A DNA stretch of 64,000 nt from Prosopocoilus inquinatus. Lineage: Eukaryota > Arthropoda > Insecta > Coleoptera > Lucanidae. How positions within the stretch are numbered: the stretch's first letter is position 1; every line of letters starts with the position of its first letter. Positions 51,201-63,214 of this stretch are shown here, in pieces. The notes under the pieces were generated by a model. The model had not been told where the DNA came from. It made no database searches and was given only the letters and a program-made list of their open reading frames with translations. Location of the stretch: assembly GCA_036172665.1 (NCBI GenBank), contig CM069870.1, positions 42,862,001 to 42,926,000 of the forward strand, in the 5' to 3' direction. The position numbers and the translations under genes are program-made.

Positions 51201-54200
51201 GACTCCAGTAACTTTGATGTGAGATACGAAGTTCTCGGACGCAGCTGAAGCTGGAAATAGTTTTAAGTGAAACAACACGCATTAGCGTTGTTCCTGTGCT
51301 GTATCTAAACGATCCTTACTTATCTAACATGTTATTTGACGTTTGGATGGACTCCAGTAACTTTAATGTGAGATACGAAATTTTCTGACACAGCAGAAGC
51401 TGGAAATAGTTTTAAACGAAACAACACGCATTAGCGTTGTTCCTGTGATGTATCTAATCGATCCTTACTTATCTATAATGTTATTTGACGTTTGGATGAA
51501 CTCCAGTAACCCTGACGTGAGATACGAAGTTCTCGGACGCAGCAGAAGCTGGAAATAGTTTTAAACGAAACAACACGTATTAGCGTTGTTCCTGTGATGT
51601 ATCTAATCGATCCTTACTCATCTATCATGTTATTTTACGTATCGATGAACTCCAGTAACTCTAATGTGAGATACGAAATTTTCGGACGCAGCAGAAGCTG
51701 GAAATAGTTTTAAACGAAACAACACGTATTAGCGTTGTTCCTGTGATGTATCTAATCGATCCTTACTCATCTATCATGTTATTTGGCGTATCGATGGACT
51801 CCAGTAACTTTGATGTGAAATACGAAGTTCTCGGACGCAGCTGAAGCTGGAAATAGTTTTAAATGAAACAACACGTATTAGCGTTGTTCCTGTGATGTTT
51901 CTAAACGATCCTTACTTATCTAACATGTTATTTGACGTTTGGATGGACTCCAGTAACCCTGACGTGAGATACGACGTTTTCGGACGCAGCAGAAGCTGGA
52001 AATAGTTTTAAACGAAACAACACGTATTAGCGTTGTTCCTGTGATGTATCTAATCGATCCTTACTCATCTATCATGTTATTTGACGTTTCGATGGACTCC
52101 AGTAACTCTAATGTGAGAAACGAAATTTTCGGACGCAGCAGAAGCTGGAAATAGTTTTAAACGAAACAACACGCATTAGCGTTGTTCCTGTGATGTATCT
52201 AATCGATCCTTACTCATCTATCATGTTATTTGGCGTTTCGATGGAATCCAGTAACCCTGATGTGAGATACAATATTTTTGGACGCAGCAGAAGCTGGAAA
52301 TAGTTTTGAACGAAACAACACGTATTAGCGTTGTTCCTGTGATGTATCTAATCGATCCTTACTCATCTATCATGTTATTTGGCGTTTCGATGGACTCCAG
52401 TAACTCTGATGTGAGATACAAAGTTTTTGGACGCAGCAGAAGCTGGAAATAGTTTTGAACGAAACAACACGTATTAGCGTTGTTCCTGTGATGTATCTAA
52501 TCGATCCTTACTCATCTATCATGTTATTTGGCGTTTCGATGGACTCCAGTAACGTTGATGTGAGATACGAAGTTCTCGGACGCAGCTGAAGCTGGAAATA
52601 GCTTTAAATGAAACAACACGTATTAGCGTTGTTCCTGTGATGTATCTAAACGATCCTTACTTATCTAACATGTTATTTGACGTTTGGATGGACTCCAGTA
52701 ACCCTGACGTGAGATACAAAGTTCTCGGACGCAGCAGAAGCTGGAAATAGTTTTAAACGAAACAACACGTATTAGCGTTGTTCCTGTGATGTATCTAATC
52801 GATCCTTACTCATCTATCATGTTATTTGACGTTTGGATCGACTCCAGTAACTCTGATGTGAGATAAAATGTTTTTGGACGCAGCAGAAGCTGGAAATAGT
52901 TTTGAACGAAACAACACGTATTAGCGTTGTTCCTGTGATGTATCTAATCGATCCTTCCTTAGCTACTATGTTATTTGACGTTTCGATGGACTCCAGTAAC
53001 TCTAATGTGAGATACGAAATTTTCGGACGCAGCAGAAGCTGGAAATAGTTTTAAACGAAACAACACGCATTAGCGTTGTTCCTGTGATGTATCTAATCGA
53101 TCCTTACTCATCTATCATGTTATTTGACGTTTCGATGGACTCCAGTAACTTTGATGTGAGATACGAAGTTCTCGGACGCAGCTGAAGCTGGAAATAGTTT
53201 TAAGTGAAACAACACGCATTAGCGTTGTTCCTGTGCTGTATCTAAACGATCCTTACTTATCTAACATGTTATTTGACGTTTGGATGGACTCCAGTAACTC
53301 TAATGTGTGAAACGAAATTTTCGGACGCAGCAGAAGCTGGAAAGAGTTTTAAACGAAACAACACGCATTAGCGTTGTTCCTGTGATGTATCTAATCGATC
53401 CTTACTTATCTATCATGTTATTTGACGTTTGGATGGACTCCAGTAACCCTGACGTGAGATACGAAGTTCTCGGACGCAGCAGAAGCTGGAAATAGTTTTA
53501 AACGAAACAACACGCATTAGCGTTGTTCCTGTGATGTATCTAATCGATCCTTACTTATCTATCATGTTATTTGACGTTTGGATGGACTCCAGTAACTCTA
53601 ATGTGTGAAACGAAATTTTCGGAAGCAGCAGAAGCTGGAAAGAGTTTTAAACAAAACAACACGCATTAGCGTTGTTCCTGTGATGTATCTAATCGATCCT
53701 TACTTATCTATCATGTTATTTGACGTTTGGATGGACTCCAGTAACCCTGACGTGAGATACGAAGTTCTCGGACGCAGCAGAAGCTGGAAATAGTTTTAAA
53801 CGAAACAACACGCATTAGCGTTGTTCCTGTGATGTATCTAATCGATCCTTACTTATCTATCATGTTATTTGACGTTTCGATGGACTCCAGTAACTCTAAT
53901 GTGTGAAACGAAATTTTCGGACGCAGCAGAAGCTGGAAAGAGTTTTAAACGAAACAACACGCATTAGCGTTGTTCCTGTGATGTATCTAATCGATCCTTA
54001 CTCATCTATCATGTTATTTGGCGTTTCGATGGACTCCAGTAACTTTGATGGGAGATACGAAGATCTCGGACGCAGCTGAAGCTGGAAATAGTTTTAAATG
54101 AAACAACACGTATTAGCCTTGTTCCTGTGATGTATCTAAACGATCCTTACTTATCTAACATGTTATTTGACGTTTGGATGGACTCCAGTAACCCTGACGT

Positions 54201-54638
54201 GAGATACGAAGTTCTCGGACGCAGCAGAAGCTGGAAATAGTTTTAAACGAAACAACACGTATTAGCGTTGTTCCTGTGATGTACCTAATCGATCCTTACT
54301 CATCTATCATGTTATTTGACGTTTCGATGGACTCCAGTAACTCTAATGTGAGATACGAAATTTTCGGACGCAGCGGAAGCTGGAAATAGTTTTAAACGAA
54401 ACAACACGCATTAGCGTTGTTCCTGTGATGTATCTAATCGATCCTTACTCATCTATCATGTTATTTGACGTTTCGATGGACTCCAGTAACTCTAATGTGT
54501 GAAACGAAATTTTCGGACGCAGCAGAAGCTGGAAATAGTTTTAAACGAAACAACACGCATTAGTGTTGTTCCTGTGATGTATCTAATCGATCCTTACTTA
54601 TCTATCATGTTATTTGACGTTTGGATGGACTCCAGTAA
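45292..54638. repeat. Right arm of macro-repeat copy 2
   Basis: This copy of 20457-29803 at an offset of 24835 has one substitution seen (48378). Marker variants such as 'aacaagtatt' (45316), 'ttcctctgatg' (49056), 'ttacttgacg' (49246) and 'gatacaatat' (52266) are all conserved. It holds the same internal 13-monomer repeats and the same 'aatgtgtgaaacg' monomers as copy 1. No gene is seen. Confidence 0.88.
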
Positions 54639-55871
54639 CCCTGACGTGAGATACGAAGTTCTCGGACGCAGCAGAACCTGGAAATAGTTTTAAACGAAAT
54701 GTATCTAATCGATCCTTACTCATCTATCATGTTATTTGGCGTTTCGATGGACTCCAGTAACTTTGATGGGAGATACGAAGTTCTCGGACGCAGCTGAAGC
54801 TGGAAATAGCTTTAAATGAAACAACACGTATTAGCGTTGTTCCTGTGATGTATCTAAACGATCCTTACTTATCTAACATGTTATTTGACGTTTGGATGGA
54901 CTCCAGTAACCCTGACGTGAGATACAAAGTTCTCGGACGCAGCAGAAGCTGGAAATAGTTTTAAACGAAACAACACGTATTAGCGTTGTTCCTGTGATGT
55001 ATCTAATCGATCCTTACTCATCTATCATGTTATTTGACGTTTGGATCGACTCCAGTAACTCTGATGTGAGATAAAATGTTTTTGGACGCAGCAGAAGCTG
55101 GAAATAGTTTTGAACGAAACAACACGTATTAGCGTTGTTCCTGTGATGTATCTAATCGATCCTTCCTTAGCTACTATGTTATTTGACGTTTCGATGGACT
55201 CCAGTAACTCTAATGTGAGATACGAAATTTTCGGACGCAGCAGAAGCTGGAAATAGTTTTAAACGAAACAACACGCATTAGCGTTGTTCCTGTGATGTAT
55301 CTAATCGATCCTTACTCATCTATCATGTTATTTGACGTTTCGATGGACTCCAGTAACTTTGATGTGAGATACGAAGTTCTCGGACGCAGCTGAAGCTGGA
55401 AATAGTTTTAAGTGAAACAACACGCATTAGCGTTGTTCCTGTGCTGTATCTAAACGATCCTTACTTATCTAACATGTTATTTGACGTTTGGATGGACTCC
55501 AGTAACTTTAATGTGAGATACGAAATTTTCTGACACAGCAGAAGCTGGAAATAGTTTTAAACGAAACAACACGCATTAGCGTTGTTCCTGTGATGTATCT
55601 AATCGATCCTTACTTATCTATAATGTTATTTGACGTTTGGATGAACTCCAGTAACCCTGACGTGAGATACGAAGTTCTCGGACGCAGCAGAAGCTGGAAA
55701 TAGTTTTAAATGAAACAACACGTATTAGCGTTGTTCCTGTGATGTTTCTAAACGATCCTTACTTATCTAACATGTTATTTGACGTTTGGATGGACTCCAG
55801 TAACCCTGACGTGAGATACGACGTTTTCGGACGCAGCAGAAGCTGGAAATAGTTTTAAACGAAACAACACG
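54639..55871. repeat. Start of a third macro-repeat copy, broken off after 1233 bp
   Basis: This sequence matches 10184-11416 and 29804-31036, including the 27-bp deletion marker at 54699/54700. At 55872 it stops following the macro-repeat ('cgtatt' where the others read 'cgcatt'). Instead it continues like 52.02-52.58 kb, at an offset of 3847 bp, which is 26 monomers minus 27 bp. The switch suggests unequal exchange between 13-monomer-phased positions. Confidence 0.85.
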
Positions 55872-57956
55872 TATTAGCGTTGTTCCTGTGATGTATCTAA
55901 TCGATCCTTACTCATCTATCATGTTATTTGACGTTTCGATGGACTCCAGTAACTCTAATGTGAGAAACGAAATTTTCGGACGCAGCAGAAGCTGGAAATA
56001 GTTTTAAACGAAACAACACGCATTAGCGTTGTTCCTGTGATGTATCTAATCGATCCTTACTCATCTATCATGTTATTTGGCGTTTCGATGGAATCCAGTA
56101 ACTCTGATGTGAGATACAATATTTTTGGACGCAGCAGAAGCTGGAAATAGTTTTGAACGAAACAACACGTATTAGCGTTGTTCCTGTGATGTATCTAATC
56201 GATCCTTACTCATCTATCATGTTATTTGGCGTTTCGATGGACTCCAGTAACTCTGATGTGAGATACAAAGTTTTTGGACGCAGCAGAAGCTGGAAATAGT
56301 TTTGAACGAAACAACACGTATTAGCGTTGTTCCTGTGATGTATCTAATCGATCCTTACTCATCTATCATGTTATTTGGCGTTTCGATGGACTCCAGTAAC
56401 GTTGATGTGAGATACGAAGTTCTCGGACGCAGCTGAAGCTAGAAATAGTTTTAAACGAAACAACACGCATTAGCGTTGTTACTGTGATGTATCTAATCGA
56501 TCCTTACTTATCTATCATGTTATTTGACGTTTGGATGGACTCCAGTAAGTCTGATGTGAGATACAAAGTTTTTGGACGCAGCAGGAGCTGGAAATAGTTT
56601 TAAACGAAACAACACGTGTTAGCGTTGTTCCTGTGCTGTATCTAATCGATCCTTACTCATATATCATGTTATTTGGCGTTTCGATGGACTCCAGTAGCTC
56701 TGATGTGAGATACGACGTTTTCGGACGCAGCAGAAGCTGGAAATAGTTTTAAACGAAACAACACGTATTAGCGTTGTTCCTGTGATGTATCTAATCGATC
56801 CTTACTCATCTATCATGTTATTTGGCGTTTCGATGGACTCCAGTATCTCTGATGTGAGATACGACGTTTTCGGACGCAGCAGAAGCTGGAAATAGTTTTA
56901 AACGAAACAACACGTATTAGCGTTGTCCCTGTGATGTATCTAATCGATCCTTACTCATATATCATGTTATTTGGCGTTTCGATGGACTCCAGTAGCTCTG
57001 ATGTGAGATACGAAATTTTCGGACGCAGCAGAAGCTGGAAATAGTTTTGAACGAAACAACACGTATTAGCGTTGTCCCTGTGATGTATCTAATCGATCCT
57101 TACTTATCTATCATGTTATTTGACGTTTGGATGGGCTCCAGTAACCCTGACGTGAGATACGAAGTTCTCGGACGCAGCAGAAGCTGGAAATAGTTTTAAA
57201 CGAAACAACACGCATTAGCGTTGTTCCTGTGATGTATCTAATCGATCCTTACTTATCTATCATGTTATTTGACGTTTGGATGGACTCCAGTAACCCTGAC
57301 GTGAGATACGAAGTTCTCGGACGCAGCAGAAGCTGGAAATAGTTTCAAACGAAACAACACGTATTAGCGTTGTTCCTGTGATGTATCTAATCGATCCTTA
57401 CTCATCTATCATGTTATTTGACGTTTCGATGGACTCCAGTAACTCTAATGTGAGATACGAAATTTTCGGACGCAGCAGAAGCTGGAAATAGTTTTAAACG
57501 AAACAACACGCATTAGCGTTGTTCCTGTGATGTATCTAATCGATCCTTACTCATCTATCATGTTATTTGGCGTATCGATGGACTCCAGTAACTTTGATGT
57601 GAAATATGAAGTTCTCGGACGCAGCTGAAGCTGGAAATAGTTTTAAATGAAACAACACGTATTAGCGTTGTTCCTGTGATGTATCTAAACGATCCTTACT
57701 TATCTAACATGTTATTTGACGTTTGGATGGACTCCAGTAACCCTGACGTGAGATACGAAGTTCTCGGACGCAGCAGAAGCTGGAAATAGTTTTAAACGAA
57801 ACAACACGTATTAGCGTTGTTCCTGTGATGTATCTAATCGATCCTTACTCATATATCATGTTATCTGGCGTTTCGATGGACTCCAGTAACTTTGATGTGA
57901 GATACGAAGTTCTCGGACGCAGCTGAAGCTGGAAATAGTTTTAAATGAAACAACAC
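55872..57956. repeat. Satellite, mixed HOR region
   Basis: About 14 monomers. The first four (to about 56430) copy 52025-52583, with a change from 'accctgatg' to 'actctgatg' at the 'gatacaatat' monomer. After that the order changes to E-Z-D-D monomers, with private variants 'cgtgttagcg' (56616) and 'gttgtccctg' (56923 and 57073). There is no gene and no long period. Confidence 0.85.
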
Positions 57957-60492
57957 GTATTAGCCTTGTTCCTGTGATGTATCTAAACGATCCTTACTTA
58001 TCTAACATGTTATTTGACGTTTGGATGGACTCCAGTAAGTCTGATGTGAGATACAAAGTTTTTGGACGCAGCAGGAGCTGGAAATAGTTTTAAACGAAAC
58101 AACACGCATTAGCGTTGTTCCTGTGATGTATCTAATCGATCCTTACTTAGCTACTATGTTATTTGACGTTTCGATGGACTCCAGTAACTCTAATGTGAGA
58201 TTCGAAATTTTCGGACGCAGCAGAAGCTGGAAATAGTTTTAATCGAAACAACACGCATTAGCGTTGTTCCTGTGATGTGTCTAATCGATCCTTACTCATC
58301 TATCATGTTATTTGACGTTTGGATGGACTCCAGTAACTTTGATGTGAGATACAAAGTTTTTGGACGCAGCAGAAGCTGGAAATAGTTTTGAACGAAACAA
58401 CACGTATTAGCGTTGTTCCTGTGATGTTTTTAATCGATACTTACTCATCTATCATGTTATTTGACGTATCGATGGACTCCAGTAACTCTAATGTGAGATA
58501 CGAAATTTTCGGACGCAGCAGAAGCTGGAAATAGTTTTAAACGAAACAACACGCATTAGCGTTGTTCCTGTGATGTATCTAATCGATCCTTACTCATCTA
58601 TCATGTTATTTGGCGTTTGAATGGACTCCAGTAACCCTGACGTGAGATACGAAGTTCTCGGACGCAGCAGAAGCTGGAAATAGTTTTAAACGAAACAACA
58701 CGCATTAGCGTTGTTCCTGTGATGTATCTAATCGATCCTTACTTATCTATCATGTTATTTGACGTTTGGATGGACTCCAGTAACTCTGATGTGAGATACA
58801 AAGTTTTTGGACGCAGCAGAAGCTGGAAATAGTTTTGAACGAAACAACACGTATTAGCGTTCTTCCTGTGATGTATCTAATCGATCCTTACTTAGCTACT
58901 ATGTTATTTGACGTTTCGATGGACTCCAGTAACTCTAATGTGAGATACGAAATTTTCGGACGCAGCAGAAGCTGGAAATAGTTTTAAACGAAACAACACG
59001 CATTAGCGTTGTTCCTGTGATGTATCTAATCGATCCTTACTCATCTATCATGTTATTTGGCGTTTCGATGGACTCCAGTAACTTTGATGTGAGATACGAG
59101 GTTCTCGGACGCAGCTGAAGCTGGAAATAGTTTTAAATGAAACAACACGTATTAGCCTTGTTCCTGTGATGTATCTAAACGATCCTTACTTATCTAACAT
59201 GTTATTTGACGTTTGGATGGACTCCAGTAAGTCTGATGTGAGATACAAAGTTTTTGGACGCAGCAGGAGCTGGAAATAGTTTTAAACGAAACAACACGCA
59301 TTAGCGTTGTTCCTGTGATGTATCTAATCGATCCTTACTTAGCTACTATGTTATTTGACGTTTCGATGGACTCCAGTAACTCTAATGTGAGATTCGAAAT
59401 TTTCGGACGCAGCAGAAGCCGGAAATAGTTTTAATCGAAACAACACGCATTAGCGTTGTTCCTGTGATGTATTTAATCGATACTTACTCATCTATCATGT
59501 TATTTGACGTATCGATGGACTCCAGTAACTCTAATGTGAGATACGAAATTTTCGGACGCAGCAGAAGCTGGAAATAGTTTTAAACGAAACAACACGCATT
59601 AGCGTTGTTCCTGTGATGTATCTAATCGATCCTTACTCATCTATCATGTTATTTGGCGTTTGAATGGACTCCAGTAACCCTGACGTGAGATACGAAGTTC
59701 TCGGACGCAGCAGAAGCTGGAAATAGTTTTAAACGAAACAACACGCATTAGCGTTGTTCCTGTGATGTATCTAATCGATCCTTACTTATCTATCATGTTA
59801 TTTGACGTTTGGATGGACTCCAGTAACTCTGATGTGAGATACAAAGTTTTTGGACGCAGCAGAAGCTGGAAATAGTTTTGAACGAAACAACACGTATTAG
59901 CGTTCTTCCTGTGATGTATCTAATCGATCCTTACTTAGCTACTATGTTATTTGATGTTTCGATGGACTCCAGTAACTCTAATGTGAGATACGAAATTTTC
60001 GGACGCAGCAGAAGCTGGAAATAGTTTTAAACGAAACAACACGCATTAGCGTTGTTCCTGTGATGTATCTAATCGATCCTTACTCATCTATCATGTTATT
60101 TGGCGTTTCGATGGACTCCAGTAACTTTGATGTGAGATACGAAGTTCTCGGACGCAGCTGAAGCTGGAAATAGTTTTAAATGAAACAACACGTATTAGCG
60201 TTGTTCCTGTGATGTATCTAAACGATCCTTACTTATCTAACATGTTATTTGACGTTTGGATGGACTCCAGTAAGTCTGATGTGAGATACAAAGTTTTTGG
60301 ACGCAGCAGGAGCTGGAAATAGTTTTAAACGAAACAACACGTATTAGCGTTGTTCCTGTGCTGTATCTAATCGATCCTTACTCATATATCATGTTATTTG
60401 TCGTTTCGATGGACTCCAGTAGCTCTGATGTGAGATACGACGTTTTCGGACGCAGCAGAAGCTGGAAATAGTTTTAAACGAAACAACACGCA
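57957..60492. repeat. Satellite: 8-monomer (1192 bp) HOR with a 7-monomer second copy
   Basis: Markers at the start of the unit, 'attagccttg' (57959, 59151) and 'gagattcgaaat' (58198, 59390), repeat at 1192 bp, eight monomers. Later markers, 'taatcgatac' (58431, 59474), 'gcgtttgaatgg' (58614, 59657) and 'gcgttcttcc' (58857, 59900), repeat at 1043 bp, so the second copy lost one monomer. It is a clear record of a single-monomer unequal exchange. There is no gene. Confidence 0.82.
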
Positions 60493-63214
60493 TTAGCGTT
60501 GTTCCTGTGATGTATCTAATCGATCCTTACTTATCTATCATGTTATTTGACGTTTGGATGGGCTCCAGTAACCCTGACGTGAGATACGAAGTTCTCGGAC
60601 GCAGCAGAAGCTGGAAATAGTTTTAAACGAAACAACACGCATTAGCGTTGTTCCTGTGATGTATCTAATCGATCCTTACTTATCTATCATGTTATTTGAC
60701 GTTTGGATGGACTCCAGTAACCCTGACGTGAGATACGAAGTTCTCGGACGCAGCAGAAGCTGGAAATAGTTTTAAACGAAACAACACGTATTAGCGTTGT
60801 TCCTGTGATGTATCTAATCGATCCTTACTCATCTATCATGTTATTTGACGTTTGGATGGACTTCAGTAACTCTGATGTGAGATACAAAGTTTTTGGACGC
60901 AGCAGAAGCTGGAAATAGTTTTGAAAGAAACAACACGTATTAGCGTTGTTCCTGTGATGTATCTAATCGATCCTTACTTAGCTACTATGTTATTTGACGT
61001 TCCGATGGACTCCAGTAACTCTAATGTGAGATACGAAATTTTCGGACGCAGCAGAAGCTGGAAATAGTTTTAAACGAAACAACACGCATTAGCGTTGTTC
61101 CTGTGATGTATCTAATCGATCCTTACTCATCTATCATGTTATTTGGCGTTTCGATGGACTCCAGTAACTTTGATGTGAGATACGAAGTTCTCGGACGCAG
61201 CTGAAGCTGGAAATAGTTTTAAATGAAACAACACGTATTAGCGTTGTTCCTGTCATGTATCTAAACGATCCTTACTTATCTAACATGTTATTTGATGTTT
61301 GGATGGACTCCAGTAACTCTAATGTGAGATACGAAATTTTCGGACGCAGCAGAAGCTGGAAATAGTTTTGAACGAAACAACACGTATTAGCGTTGTTCCT
61401 GTGATGTATCTAATCGATCCTTACTTATCTATCATGTTATTTGACGTTTGGATGGGCTCCAGTAACCCTGACGTGAGATACGAAGTTCTCGGACGCAGCA
61501 GAAGCTGGAAATAGTTTTAAACGAAACAACACGCATTAGCGTTGTTCCTGTGATGTATCTAATCGATCCTTACTTATCTATCATGTTATTTGACGTTTGG
61601 ATGGACTCCAGTAACCCTGACGTGAGATACGAAGTTCTCGGACGCAGCAGAAGCTGGAAATAGTTTTAAACGAAACAACACGTATTAGCGTTGTTCCTGT
61701 GATGTATCTAATCGATCCTTACTCATCTATCATGTTATTTGACGTTTGGATGGACTTCAGTAACTCTGATGTGAGATACAAAGTTTTTGGACGCAGCAGA
61801 AGCTGGAAATAGTTTTGAAAGAAACAACACGTATTAGCGTTGTTCCTGTGATGTATCTAATCGATCCTTACTTAGCTACTATGTTATTTGACGTTCCGAT
61901 GGACTCCAGTAACTCTAATGTGAGATACGAAATTTTCGGACGCAGCAGAAGCTGGAAATAGTTTTAAACGAAACAACACGCATTAGCGTTGTTCCTGTGA
62001 TGTATCTAATCGATCCTTACTCATCTATCATGTTATTTGGCGTTTCGATGGACTCCAGTAACTTTGATGTGAGATACGAAGTTCTCGGACGCAGCTGAAG
62101 CTGGAAATAGTTTTAAATGAAACAACACGTATTAGCGTTGTTCCTGTCATGTATCTAAACGATCCTTACTTATCTAACATGTTATTTGATGTTTGGATGG
62201 ACTCCAGTAACTCTAATGTGAGATACGAAATTTTCGGACGCAGCAGAAGCTGGAAATAGTTTTGAACGAAACAACACGTATTAGCGTTGTTCCTGTGATG
62301 TATCTAATCGATCCTTACTTATCTATCATGTTATTTGACGTTTGGATGGGCTCCAGTAACCCTGACGTGAGATACGAAGTTCTCGGACGCAGCAGAAGCT
62401 GGAAATAGTTTTAAACGAAACAACACGCATTAGCGTTGTTCCTGTGATGTATCTAATCGATCCTTACTTATCTATCATGTTATTTGACGTTTGGATGGAC
62501 TCCAGTAACCCTGACGTGAGATACGAAGTTCTCGGACGCAGCAGAAGCTGGAAATAGTTTTAAACGAAACAACACGTATTAGCGTTGTTCCTGTGATGTA
62601 TCTAATCGATCCTTACTCATCTATCATGTTATTTGACGTTTGGATGGACTTCAGTAACTCTGATGTGAGATACAAAGTTTTTGGACGCAGCAGAAGCTGG
62701 AAATAGTTTTGAAAGAAACAACACGTATTAGCGTTGTTCCTGTGATGTATCTAATCGATCCTTACTTAGCTACTATGTTATTTGACGTTCCGATGGACTC
62801 CAGTAACTCTAATGTGAGATACGAAATTTTCGGACGCAGCAGAAGCTGGAAATAGTTTTAAACGAAACAACACGCATTAGCGTTGTTCCTGTGATGTATC
62901 TAATCGATCCTTACTCATCTATCATGTTATTTGGCGTTTCGATGGACTCCAGTAACTTTGATGTGAGATACGAAGTTCTCGGACGCAGCTGAAGCTGGAA
63001 ATAGTTTTAAATGAAACAACACGTATTAGCGTTGTTCCTGTCATGTATCTAAACGATCCTTACTTATCTAACATGTTATTTGATGTTTGGATGGACTCCA
63101 GTAACTCTAATGTGAGATACGAAATTTTCGGACGCAGCAGAAGCTGGAAATAGTTTTGAACGAAACAACACGTATTAGCGTTGTTCCTGTGATGTATCTA
63201 ATCGATCCTTACTT
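60493..63214. repeat. 6-monomer HOR (894 bp), three tandem copies
   Basis: Units begin near 60493, 61387 and 62281. Private variants recur in every copy at exactly 894 bp: 'gatgggctcc' (60557, 61451, 62345), 'gacttcagtaac', 'gttttgaaagaaac', 'gacgttccgatgg', 'cctgtcatgtatc' and 'tttgatgtttgg'. I saw no differences between the three copies inside the unit. This is the youngest-looking amplification in the window. There is no gene. Confidence 0.9.
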
